From Pseudonocardia thermophila (GTDB lineage: Bacteria; Actinomycetota; Actinomycetes; Mycobacteriales; Pseudonocardiaceae): 64,000 nt of DNA. Within the stretch, counting starts at the first letter, position 1; every line of letters starts with the position of its first letter. The stretch is from contig NZ_FRAP01000002.1 of NCBI RefSeq assembly GCF_900142365.1, positions 369,089-433,088 of the forward strand, written 5' to 3'. A program made the position numbers and the translations under genes. Below, in pieces: positions 54,005-61,970 of this stretch. Under the pieces are notes generated by a model. That model was not told where the DNA came from and did no database searches. It saw nothing but the letters and a program-made list of their open reading frames with translations.

Positions 54005-54793
54005 ATGAGTCCGATCCTCGAGTACCGCGACGTGTCCAAGGTCTTCTTCAAGGGGAAGACGCAGGTCCACGCCCTCTCCCACGTGACAGCCGAGGTCGGC
54101 GACGGCGAGCTGCTCGCGATCGTAGGACCGAGCGGCTGCGGCAAGTCGACGCTGCTCAACCTCACCGCCGGCCTGATGCAGCCCGGCACCGGGGAGGTGT
54201 GCTACCGCGGCCGCCCGGTCGACGGCGTCAACACCCACGTCAGCTACGTGACCCAGAAGGACAACCTGCTGCCGTGGCGCACCGTCGCGGAGAACGTCGC
54301 GCTGCCGCTCGGGCTGGGCGGGCGGCGGATGTCCAAGGCCGAACGCGCCGAACGGGTCGCGCACTACGTGCGGATGGTCGGGCTGGAGGGGTTCGAGGAG
54401 CACTACCCGAGCGAGCTGTCCGGCGGCATGCGCAAGCGCGCCCAGCTCGCCCGGTCGCTGGTCTACGAGCCCGACGTCCTGCTCATGGACGAGCCGTTCG
54501 GTGCCCTCGACGCCCAGCTGAAGCTGGTGCTGCAGGCCGAGCTGCTGCGCACCTGGGAAGGCACCGGCAAGACCCTCGTCTTCGTCACCCACGACCTGAC
54601 GGAGGCGATCTCCCTCGCCGACCGCGTGATCGTCATGTCGGCTCGGCCCGGCCGCATCCGCGCCGTCGAGCACATCGACCTGCCGCGACCCCGGGACGTG
54701 TTCGGCATCCGCTTCGCACCCGGGTTCGGCGACTACTTCGACCGCCTCTGGTCCGCGCTGCGCGCCGACCTCCACCAGGGACAGGAGATCTGA
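54005..54793 (+). CDS. NitT/TauT-type ABC transporter ATP-binding protein
   Basis: 262 residues: Walker [11 protein letters not shown]-loop VTQKDNLLPW, signature LSGGMRKR, Walker [13 protein letters not shown], switch His in VTHDLTEA. Drives the permease that starts three bases downstream. Separate from the importer at the window start (about half the residues differ). Confidence 0.92.
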   Translation: MSPILEYRDVSKVFFKGKTQVHALSHVTAEVGDGELLAIVGPSGCGKSTLLNLTAGLMQPGTGEVCYRGRPVDGVNTHVSYVTQKDNLLPWRTVAENVALPLGLGGRRMSKAERAERVAHYVRMVGLEGFEEHYPSELSGGMRKRAQLARSLVYEPDVLLMDEPFGALDAQLKLVLQAELLRTWEGTGKTLVFVTHDLTEAISLADRVIVMSARPGRIRAVEHIDLPRPRDVFGIRFAPGFGDYFDRLWSALRADLHQGQEI

Positions 54794-54796
54794 GCG

Positions 54797-55654
54797 ATGA
54801 CCGAGATCGCCGCCCGGCCCGAGACCCCCGCTCCCGCCAAGGACGGCGCTGACGACGAGGTGTTCCTCGTCGACCCGAGCATCCGCGCTCGGCGCCGGGA
54901 GAACATCCTGGTCGCCGTCGTGCGGGTCGCGATCGCCGTGGTCGGCCTGCTCGCCTGGGAGTTCGCGAGCGGCCGGATCATCTCCGAGTTCTGGATCTCC
55001 AGCCCGTCCGCGGTGTGGGCGGCGCTGGTGCGGTTCGTGGAGAACGGCCAGCTCATGCCCGCCGTGCAGGCGACCGTGGTCGAGACGGCCGTCGGCTTCG
55101 TCGTCGGCGCGGTCGCCGGCATGCTCGTCGGGCTGGTCTTCGGGATCAGCCCGCTGGTCGCCCGCATCCTCGATCCCTACTTCACCGCGCTGAACTCCAT
55201 CCCGCGGGTCGCCCTGATCCCGCTGTTCATCCTCTGGTTCGGCATCGGGTTCGAGACCAAGGTCGTCTTCGCGGCGACCCTGGTGTTCTTCCCCGTCATG
55301 CTGAACACGTTCGCCGGTGCGCGCGACGTCGACCGCGACCTCATCGACGTCATCCGCGTGATGGGCGCGACCCGGCTCGACGCCGTCCGGCGGATCTTCG
55401 TGCCGTCCGCGCTGGTCTGGGTGTTCGCCGGGCTGCGGATGTCGGTGCCGTTCGCACTGATCGGCGCCGTCATCGCGGAGATGTTCACCTCCAACGCCGG
55501 CCTCGGCTACCTGATCTCGATCAGCGCCAACCAGTACGACACCGGGGGCTCGTTCGCTGCGCTCCTGGTCACCACTGTGCTCGGTCTGCTGCTCACGTTC
55601 GTGGTGAGCGTGCTGGAGCGGCGCGCCCTGCGCTGGCGCCCCGCCGTCGACTGA
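54797..55654 (+). CDS. NitT/TauT-type ABC transporter permease
   Basis: 285 residues, SsuC/TauC family. A cytoplasmic N-terminal extension of about 35 charged residues precedes six hydrophobic helices; the coupling loop is DVIRVMGATRLDAVRRIFVPSALVW. Forms the membrane channel of the importer. Confidence 0.9.
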   Translation: MTEIAARPETPAPAKDGADDEVFLVDPSIRARRRENILVAVVRVAIAVVGLLAWEFASGRIISEFWISSPSAVWAALVRFVENGQLMPAVQATVVETAVGFVVGAVAGMLVGLVFGISPLVARILDPYFTALNSIPRVALIPLFILWFGIGFETKVVFAATLVFFPVMLNTFAGARDVDRDLIDVIRVMGATRLDAVRRIFVPSALVWVFAGLRMSVPFALIGAVIAEMFTSNAGLGYLISISANQYDTGGSFAALLVTTVLGLLLTFVVSVLERRALRWRPAVD

Positions 55655-55683
55655 ACCCCCCATCCCGAAGGGAATGACCGACG

Positions 55684-56802
55684 ATGTCGTCCGTTCTCCC
55701 GCCGGCCCCGAGCCGGAGACGATTCCTGCAGCTCTCGGCCGCCGCGGGTGCCGCCGCGTTCGGCGCCTCCGCGCTGGCGGCGTGCGCCTCGCCCGACCCC
55801 GACCCGGCCGCGGCGGCGTCCGGGAAGGTCAAGCTCACCCACGCGTCGATGGATCCGCTCGTGCTCTGGGCGGTCACGTACCTGGCCGAGGACCGCGGCC
55901 TCTACCGGGAGGAGGGCCTGGAGATCGAGCGGGTGCCGCTCGGCGGCGGCCCACCGGCGCTGGCCGCGCTGCTCACCGGCGCCGGGCAGGCGAACCTGTC
56001 GGCCCCTGGCGAGCTGCTGGCCGCCGTCGGCAAGGGGCAGGAGCTCAAGGTCCTCATGGCCCACACGAACAGCATGCCGTCGCTGTTCGTGGTGAGCCGG
56101 GAGTACGCCGCCAAGATCGGCATCACCGGGGACAGCCCCGTTGAGGAGCGGCGGATCGCGATCGGCCGCGTGCCGGGCGGCCGGTTCGGCATCACCGCGC
56201 CGGGCAGCCAGACCGACGGGTTCACCCGGCTCGCGCTGCGCCAGGCCGGGCTCGACCCGGCGACCCAAGCGCAGATCGTGCCGCTGCAGAACGGGGCGAA
56301 CATGCTCGCCGGCCTGGCCAACGGGCAGATCGACGGGTTCGTCGGGGTGCCGCCGGTGGGGGAGAAGGCGGTGGTCGAGTTCGGTGCGGTGCCGCTGCTG
56401 CTGAACCAGGCCGGTGAGATCGAGGGCGGGCAGCGCATGCAGGGCATGACGATGCAGGCGCGGGCCGAGGACGTCGAGGCCCACCCCGATCTCTACCGCG
56501 CGCTGGTGCGCGCCGACGTGCGGGCGATGCGCGAGCTGGTCGAGGACCCGGCGGGCGCCGGTGAGCTGCTGCGCCGCACCAGGTTCGGCCAGATCGAGGA
56601 GCCGGTCTTCGCGTACGCCTGGGACCTCATCCAGCGGGCGTGGGGCTCCCCGTACGTCACCGCGGACTCCTTGACCGCGTGGTTCGATCTCGGCCTGGTC
56701 GCCGACGCGAACCCGGCCGGCTTCCCGTTCGACGAGGTGCTCGACATGCGGTTCGTCGACGAGGCGCTGGGCTCCCTCGGCTGGACGCCACCACACGTGT
56801 GA
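55684..56802 (+). CDS. NMT1/TauA-like ABC substrate-binding lipoprotein (Tat signal)
   Basis: 372 residues. The N-terminus has a twin-arginine motif (SRRRFLQL, residues 10-17) and a lipobox ending in Cys34 (LAAC), so it is probably Tat-exported and lipid-anchored. The mature part is a TauA/NMT1-type receptor (TYLAEDRGLYREEGLEIE, GAGQANLSAPGE). Preceded by GAAGGGAAT. The ligand should be the acid degraded by the 41.5-53.9 kb operon. Confidence 0.87.
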   Translation: MSSVLPPAPSRRRFLQLSAAAGAAAFGASALAACASPDPDPAAAASGKVKLTHASMDPLVLWAVTYLAEDRGLYREEGLEIERVPLGGGPPALAALLTGAGQANLSAPGELLAAVGKGQELKVLMAHTNSMPSLFVVSREYAAKIGITGDSPVEERRIAIGRVPGGRFGITAPGSQTDGFTRLALRQAGLDPATQAQIVPLQNGANMLAGLANGQIDGFVGVPPVGEKAVVEFGAVPLLLNQAGEIEGGQRMQGMTMQARAEDVEAHPDLYRALVRADVRAMRELVEDPAGAGELLRRTRFGQIEEPVFAYAWDLIQRAWGSPYVTADSLTAWFDLGLVADANPAGFPFDEVLDMRFVDEALGSLGWTPPHV

Positions 56803-56830
56803 ATGCGCACAAGTTGAGCGCATATCGCAC
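56796..56830. promoter_or_regulatory. Paired IclR-type operators at the iclR promoter
   Basis: A weaker site ending TGCGCAC (56796-56810) and GAGCGCATATCGCAC (56816-56830), again 20 bp apart. The first overlaps the end of the binding-protein gene. Confidence 0.55.
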
Positions 56831-56841
56831 TGGCGTATGCT
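56814..56841 (+). promoter_or_regulatory. Predicted iclR promoter
   Basis: TTGAGC (56814-56819), a 16-bp spacer and TATGCT (56836-56841, TAnnnT). The second operator fills the spacer, so binding would shut the gene's own promoter: negative autoregulation is likely. Confidence 0.5.
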
Positions 56842-56867
56842 CGATCGCAGCGAATGGGGGGGTGAGT

Positions 56868-57641
56868 GTGAGCGTCCAGCCCGACGGGGAGCGTTCGGCC
56901 GGTCTGTCCCGGCGCTCGGTCGTGCAGTCGGTCTCGCGCGCGTTCGGCCTGCTGAACCTGCTGCGGGACGCGCAGGCGCCGATGTCGGTGCTGGAGCTCG
57001 CGCGCGCGGCCGGGCTGGACCGGACCGTCGTCCACCGCCTGCTGCGCTCCCTCCTGCAGGAGGGGATGGTGGTGGAGGAGCGCGGGCTGTTCCGGCTCGG
57101 CCCCTCCCCGATCCTGCTCGCCAACCGCTACCTCGACGATCTGCTCGTGCGGCGGCTCGCGCTGCCGTACATGGTGGAGCTGCAGTCGGGCGAGATCGCC
57201 GATAAGCCGTGGACGGCCACGCTGTCCGTGGCGGTCGGCGACGTCTCCGCCGTGATAGAGCGGATCTGGACCCCGACCACGCCGCTGGACCTCGTGCTCA
57301 GCGTCGGCGACACCTTCCCGATCCACAGCACCGCGACCGGCCGCAGCATGCTCGCCTACTACCCGCCAGAGCGGGTGGTGGAGCTGCTCGGGCCCGAGCG
57401 GGCGGCGGACCTGGAGCCCGTGCTGGAGGCGGTGCGGGCCGCGGGGGGTGTCGGTGTCTCGCGGGGCGAGGCGGTGCCCGGGGTGCAGGCCATCGCCGCG
57501 GCGATCGTCTCGCGGCGGCAGACGCCGATCGCGTCGGTCAGCGTGTCCGGGGTCGACCTGGAGGACCAGATCGAGATCGACTCCCGGCTCGCCTCCACGC
57601 TGCGGCGGGCCGCCGCCGCGATCGGGCAGATGATCCCGTAG
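56868..57641 (+). CDS. IclR-family transcriptional regulator
   Basis: 257 residues from GTG 56868 (a GTG six bases earlier is equally in frame; the G-run before it acts as ribosome-binding site). N-terminal winged helix-turn-helix (SVSRAFGLLNLLRDAQAPMSVLELARAAGLDRTVVHRLLRSLLQEGMV, about residues 20-75) and a C-terminal effector-binding domain (about 90-250). IclR proteins bind paired palindromes as tetramers, matching the operators at 41.45, 53.95 and 56.8 kb. Probable local repressor or activator of region 5. Confidence 0.88.
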   Translation: MSVQPDGERSAGLSRRSVVQSVSRAFGLLNLLRDAQAPMSVLELARAAGLDRTVVHRLLRSLLQEGMVVEERGLFRLGPSPILLANRYLDDLLVRRLALPYMVELQSGEIADKPWTATLSVAVGDVSAVIERIWTPTTPLDLVLSVGDTFPIHSTATGRSMLAYYPPERVVELLGPERAADLEPVLEAVRAAGGVGVSRGEAVPGVQAIAAAIVSRRQTPIASVSVSGVDLEDQIEIDSRLASTLRRAAAAIGQMIP

Positions 57642-57643
57642 TC

Positions 57644-57694
57644 CACCGATCGGCCGAGCTCACTGATCGGCCGAGTTCACCGATCGATCGGCTC
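57644..57694. repeat. Three 17-bp tandem units between convergent regulators
   Basis: CACCGATCGGCCGAGCT (57644-57660), CACTGATCGGCCGAGTT (57661-57677) and a diverged CACCGATCGATCGGCTC (57678-57694). The third unit encodes the last residues of the minus-strand regulator. The self-complementary CGATCG cores could form hairpins and serve as a terminator. Confidence 0.5.
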
Positions 57695-58360
57695 GTCGGC
57701 GAGGATCCCGCGCTCGGTGAGGTGGTCGGCGAGCAGCTCGCCGGCGTTGCGGATGTGCGCGGTCATGGCGTCCCGGGCGGCGCGCGGGTTGCGGTGGCGC
57801 AGGGCGCGCAGCAGCGGCAGGTGGTCCTCCGGCGCGGCCTGTGCCCAGCCGGCGACCGACGACCACGCCCAGAAGGGCGCGTGCCGGATCGTCAGGCGCA
57901 CCAGCCACTGCAACCGGTTCGTCCGGGCGGCCCGGTTGATCAGGGCGTGCAGCTCCCACTCGATGCCTTCGGCGGCCGGGTCGCCGCACCGGGTCGCCGC
58001 GGCGAACTGCTCCTGCAGCGAGTGGAGCTCGTCGATCTCCGCATCGGTGAGCTGCTGCGCGGCGCGGGCGGCCAGCTCGCCGGCGAGGTAGGCGTGCGCG
58101 TCGTAGATGTCGAGGAGGTCCTGCCGGCTCATCTGCACGACGCGGAAGCCGCGCCCCGGCCGTGCCTCGACGAGCCCTTCGCTCGACAGCGCCATCAGCG
58201 CCTCGCGCACCGGTGTGGCGCTGACCCCGAAGCGGGCGGCGAGGTGCTCGGTGCGCAGCGGTGCGTTCCCGCGCACCTCGCCGCTCATGATCATCTGACG
58301 GATGCGGAACGCGATCTGGGGGGTCAGCCGTCGAGTCGGGTCGATCGCCGGATCGCTCAC
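57677..58360 (-). CDS. GntR/FadR-type (FCD domain) transcriptional regulator
   Basis: 227 residues from GTG 58360, with AGGAGAGGAC just upstream on this strand. Winged helix-turn-helix at about residues 15-75 (GNAPLRTEHLAARFGVSATPVREALMALSSEGLVEARPGRGFRV) and an all-helical FCD ligand domain with metal-binding His/Asp residues (for example DIYDAHAYLAGELAA, HALINRA). Probably controls the divergent aldehyde dehydrogenase and itself through the palindrome at 58400. Confidence 0.88.
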   Translation of the reverse strand: MSDPAIDPTRRLTPQIAFRIRQMIMSGEVRGNAPLRTEHLAARFGVSATPVREALMALSSEGLVEARPGRGFRVVQMSRQDLLDIYDAHAYLAGELAARAAQQLTDAEIDELHSLQEQFAAATRCGDPAAEGIEWELHALINRAARTNRLQWLVRLTIRHAPFWAWSSVAGWAQAAPEDHLPLLRALRHRNPRAARDAMTAHIRNAGELLADHLTERGILADEPIDR

Positions 58361-58399
58361 GTCCTCTCCTATCCGTCAGGTGGGTGCGGCAGGTCGACC

Positions 58400-58413
58400 A
58401 ACTCTATAGAGTT
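58400..58413. promoter_or_regulatory. Perfect 14-bp palindrome, candidate GntR operator
   Basis: AACTCTATAGAGTT sits 39 bp upstream of one divergent start and 34 bp upstream of the other, between the GntR regulator and the aldehyde dehydrogenase. Size and symmetry fit an FCD-type GntR dimer site. Confidence 0.6.
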
Positions 58414-58447
58414 TGAGGAGGCTTGACGGACGATTCTGGGGAGTTCT

Positions 58448-59866
58448 ATGTACGAGCGGTCGAGTCTCTACAGAAACGGCGCATGGGTTGCTCCGGCGTC
58501 CGATGAGCGGATCGAGGTCGAGAACCCCACCACCGAGCAGGTGCTCGGCACGGTCCCCGCGGGCACGGCCGCGGACGTCGACGAGGCGGTCCGGGCCGCG
58601 CGGGCGGCGTTCCCCGCCTGGTCGCAGACCCCGGTCGCCGAGCGTGCCGCGATCCTGCGCCGGATCCGCGACGGCCTCGCCAAGCGCCAGGACGAGATCG
58701 CCGAGACGATCTCCACGGAGATGGGCTGCCCGCTGCGGATCTCCCAGAAGATCCAGGCCGCGCTGCCGCAGACGGTCGTCGGCTCCTACGCCGACGTACT
58801 GGAGTCCTTCGAGTTCGACACCCGCGTCGGCAACTCGATCGTCGCCCGCGAGCCGGTCGGCGTGGTCGGGGCGATCACCCCGTGGAACTACCCGCTGCAC
58901 CAGATCACCTGCAAGCTCGCGCCCGCGCTCGCCGCGGGCTGCACGTTCGTGCTCAAGCCGAGCGAGATCGCGCCGTACACCGCGTACCTGCTGTTCGAGG
59001 TGCTCGACGAGGCCGGGCTGCCGGACGGCGTGGTGAACCTCGTGACCGGCTACGGCCCCGTCGTGGGCGAGGCGCTCGCCGCGCACCCGGACATCGACGC
59101 GATCTCGTTCACCGGGTCGCTGCGCGCCGGCAAGCGGGTCGCCGAGCTGGCCGCGCAGAACGTCACCCGCGTGACCCTGGAGCTGGGCGGCAAGTCCGCC
59201 AACGTCCTGCTCCCGGACGCGGACGTCGCCACCGCCGTCAAGGTGGGCGTGTCGAACGCGTTCCTCAACGGCGGACAGACCTGCATGGCCTGGACCCGGA
59301 TGCTCGTGCACGCCGACCGGTACGACGAGGCCGTCGAGCTCGCCGGGTCGATCGCGGCCGGATTCACCCCGGGCGACCCGCTCGACCCGGGCACCAAGCT
59401 CGGCCCGCTGGTCTCGGGGGCGCAGCGCGAGCGGGTGCGCGGCTACATCCGCACGGGCCTCGAGGAGGGCGCGCGCCTGGTCACCGGCGGCGCGGAGCCG
59501 CCGGAGGGGATCGAGCGCGGCTACTACGTCGCCCCGACCGTGCTGGCCGACGTCGACCCGAACTCCACGGTCGCCCAGGAGGAGATCTTCGGCCCGGTCC
59601 TGTCGGTGATCCGCTACACCGACGAGGAGGAGGCCCTGGAGATCGCCAACAACTCGCAGTACGGCCTGTCCGGCGCGGTGTGGTCGGCCGATCAGGACCG
59701 GGCGCTGGCGTTCGCGCGCCGGGTGCGCACCGGTTCGATCGACGTCAACGGCGGCCGGTTCAACCCGCTCGCCCCGTTCGGCGGGTACAAGCGCTCGGGC
59801 ATCGGGCGCGAGCTGGGCACCGCCGGGCTGGAGGAGTTCCTGGAGCTGAAGGCCATCCAGCTCTGA
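58448..59866 (+). CDS. Aldehyde dehydrogenase
   Basis: 472 residues with catalytic Cys in [13 protein letters not shown], Glu in [10 protein letters not shown] and oxyanion Asn in TPWNYP. Stands alone under the divergent GntR regulator. The start ATG 58448 is preceded by GGGGAG. The substrate is unknown. Confidence 0.92.
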   Translation: MYERSSLYRNGAWVAPASDERIEVENPTTEQVLGTVPAGTAADVDEAVRAARAAFPAWSQTPVAERAAILRRIRDGLAKRQDEIAETISTEMGCPLRISQKIQAALPQTVVGSYADVLESFEFDTRVGNSIVAREPVGVVGAITPWNYPLHQITCKLAPALAAGCTFVLKPSEIAPYTAYLLFEVLDEAGLPDGVVNLVTGYGPVVGEALAAHPDIDAISFTGSLRAGKRVAELAAQNVTRVTLELGGKSANVLLPDADVATAVKVGVSNAFLNGGQTCMAWTRMLVHADRYDEAVELAGSIAAGFTPGDPLDPGTKLGPLVSGAQRERVRGYIRTGLEEGARLVTGGAEPPEGIERGYYVAPTVLADVDPNSTVAQEEIFGPVLSVIRYTDEEEALEIANNSQYGLSGAVWSADQDRALAFARRVRTGSIDVNGGRFNPLAPFGGYKRSGIGRELGTAGLEEFLELKAIQL

Positions 59867-59936
59867 TCAGCCGCAGCTGCGCCGGGCCGGGGTAGACCCG
59901 GCTCCGACTCATCGGTCCACATCTGCTGTTCTCCTT

Positions 59937-59993
59937 ACGCAACGAACGGCACTTTCGTCCACTCCGAGTGGACGAAAGTGCCGTTCGTTGCGT
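59937..59993. repeat. 57-bp perfect inverted repeat
   Basis: Two 28-base arms (59937-59964 and 59966-59993) are exactly complementary around a single base at 59965; each arm contains ACGAACGGCACTTTCGTCCA. As RNA it would form a very long hairpin, so it could act as a bidirectional terminator after the aldehyde dehydrogenase. The exactness also suggests a mobile or dispersed palindromic element. Nothing else of its size occurs in the window. Confidence 0.85.
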
Positions 59994-60769
59994 CTACCAG
60001 CCTGCTCACCCCTCGGAACCGAGCTCGGCGCGCGGTGCGTCGACCGCGAGCGGGACCGGTTCGCGGTGAGCGGGAAGTCGACCCGCGGCCGCCGAGGCGT
60101 CGAGAACCAGCATTGCGTGGTCCGATCGGTGCTGCGGTGGGCGCGGCTGCGGCATCCCGCGGTGTGCACGACGAGACCACGGGGCGCGTTCTCGTCGATG
60201 CACCGGAACTCTGCCCGGAGATAACCCGTGCGGTTCGGTCTCGTCGTTGTCGGCGAGCATCCGAGGACGTCAGCAGGCCGGTCTTCAGTCCACGGCGTTG
60301 ATGCGAGGTCGATGTGGGGTGTCGGCTTCCATAAGGCGGTCGACTCGCCGGAGCCGTTCGCACCGTGCAGCAGCCGGCCGCGGCGAAATGCAGCGCTTCG
60401 TCCTCGTCGCTGTGGACCTCGAGGATCCCGGCACGTGCTGGCCGCCTTCGGGGCGGCCGGTGTGATGACAGCGTCTCGTCCCAGGTGGTCGTGAGCAGGT
60501 GGTCGTGAGGCCGCCGCGGAGCACCGGCAGAAATGCGCCGCTGCCGGTACCGCCGAACTCGGCAGTACTCCGCGGCGGTGAGGGCGATCACGCCACGGAG
60601 TGGCACACGAGATCCACGCCGAGTGATCCCGGTCGAACGCGGGTGGCCCGATGCGACAACGCTGGACGGGCGATGCAAAATGGGAGCCGGGGGGTTCATC
60701 GGATCGAGCCACCGATCCGCGTGGATTCCCGGCGTCCATGTTCGGTACCGGCAAGCGGAACGGGAAGAG
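59994..60769. other. Gene-poor stretch before lsr2
   Basis: About 780 bp with no convincing gene: frames on both strands are short, lack ribosome-binding sites and have no recognisable domain. Base composition is less GC-rich than the flanks. CAGGTGGTCGTGAG is imperfectly repeated near 60480-60510. It may hold a long lsr2 control region or remnants of a lost gene. Confidence 0.5.
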
Positions 60770-61288
60770 ATGGCTGAGAAGGTCGTGGTCCGGTGGGTCG
60801 ATGACCTGTCGGGCGAGGAAGTCTCCGAGAACGAGATTCAGACCGTGCGATTCGGTCTGGACGGCAAGGACTACGAGATCGACCTCGGGCCGGAGAATGC
60901 CGAGCGCCTGCGCGGAATCCTGGGCGAGTTCGCCGCGGCGGCGCGCAGTGGACGGTCGCGCCGCGGTGGCCGGGCGGCGAAGGCTCCGGTGGTGGCGCCC
61001 ACCCGCCGTCGTGCGGAGGACACGAGCGGTGCCCGTGCCTGGCTGAAGGCGAACGGTTACGAGGTCGCCGACCGCGGGCGCATTCCGCAGAACCTGATCG
61101 ACATCTGGCGGGAGAACAAGGACAAGCCGCAGGCGCCGAAGAAGGAAGCGGAGAAGTCCGACGAGCTCGACACCAGCGACGCCGCGATCCTGGCCTGGCA
61201 CAAGGACAAGGGCTACAAGGTCCCGGAGAGCGGCAAGGTGAACGGCCTCATGCGCCACCGCTACCTCAAGGAGCACAAGCTGGCCTGA
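60770..61288 (+). CDS. Lsr2-family nucleoid protein with duplicated C-terminal domain
   Basis: 172 residues versus about 110 for standard Lsr2. The N-terminal oligomerisation domain (residues 1-60, VVVRWVDDLSGEE... VRFGLDGKDYEIDLG) and a basic linker are followed by the DNA-binding domain (about 85-115) with the AT-hook-like DRGRIPQ (101-107). A Lys/Glu linker leads to a second copy of that domain (about 138-170) in which RGR is replaced by SGK (154-156). Lsr2 binds AT-rich, often foreign DNA and silences it. Start ATG 60770 follows GGGAAGAG. Confidence 0.88.
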   Translation: MAEKVVVRWVDDLSGEEVSENEIQTVRFGLDGKDYEIDLGPENAERLRGILGEFAAAARSGRSRRGGRAAKAPVVAPTRRRAEDTSGARAWLKANGYEVADRGRIPQNLIDIWRENKDKPQAPKKEAEKSDELDTSDAAILAWHKDKGYKVPESGKVNGLMRHRYLKEHKLA

Positions 61289-61307
61289 AACGCTCGCAGA
61301 GGTCCGC

Positions 61308-61970
61308 TCACGGGGTCCGGGGATCGGCGACCAGGCCCGCCTTCCGCGCGACGACGACGGCCTGAGCCCGGTCGCGCAGGTCGAGCTCGGCGAAGATGCG
61401 CCGCACGTGGGTCTTCACCGTCGCCATGCTGATGGAGAGCTCGGCGGCGATCTCGGTGGTGGAGCGGCCGGCGCCGATCCGGGCCAGCACTTCGGGTTCG
61501 CGATCGCTGAGGTCCACCAGCCCCGGCGGGAGCACGGGTGGGGTCGGCGGCCGCGCGGCGAAGTGCCCCATGCTGCGGGCCAGCACGGTGGGGGAGACCA
61601 CCGGTTCCCCGGCGGCGGCCCGGCGCACGGCGTCCACGACACCGTCCGAGGTGACGTCCTTCACGAGGAAGCCGACGGCACCGGCGCGCAGCACGTCGGC
61701 GATGTCCTCATCGGAGTCGAACGTCGTCCGCGCCAGCACGCGCGCCGATCCGGCGACCCGGCCCGTCGCCCCCACACCGCCCATGCCGGGCATGCGCAGG
61801 TCCATCAGCACCCCGTCGGGCCGCAGCCGCGCGACGGCGGCGACAACGGACTCCCCGTCGGCCGCCTCGCCCACCACATCGATGCCGCCGAGCTCGAGGA
61901 GCAGCCGCAGCCCCTGCCGCACCAGGGCCTGGTCGTGGACCAGCAGGACGTGTGTCACTGCACGACTCAT
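61308..61970 (-). CDS. NarL/LuxR-type response regulator
   Basis: 220 residues. The receiver domain has phospho-acceptor Asp57 (LMDLRMPG) and Lys in LVKDVT, but the first of the paired acidic residues is His12 (VHDQALV). A C-terminal LuxR helix-turn-helix follows (LSDREPEVLARIGAGRSTTEIAAELSISMATVKTHVRRIFAELDLRDR; the usual 'REREVL' is REPEVL). The start overlaps the end of the broken kinase gene (ATGA), so they were a two-component pair. Confidence 0.87.
   Translation of the reverse strand: MSRAVTHVLLVHDQALVRQGLRLLLELGGIDVVGEAADGESVVAAVARLRPDGVLMDLRMPGMGGVGATGRVAGSARVLARTTFDSDEDIADVLRAGAVGFLVKDVTSDGVVDAVRRAAAGEPVVSPTVLARSMGHFAARPPTPPVLPPGLVDLSDREPEVLARIGAGRSTTEIAAELSISMATVKTHVRRIFAELDLRDRAQAVVVARKAGLVADPRTP

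Noticed and set aside
59994..60769. A gene in the stretch before lsr2 (several short frames on both strands)
   Set aside because: No frame has a ribosome-binding site, recognisable domain or codon bias like the neighbours.
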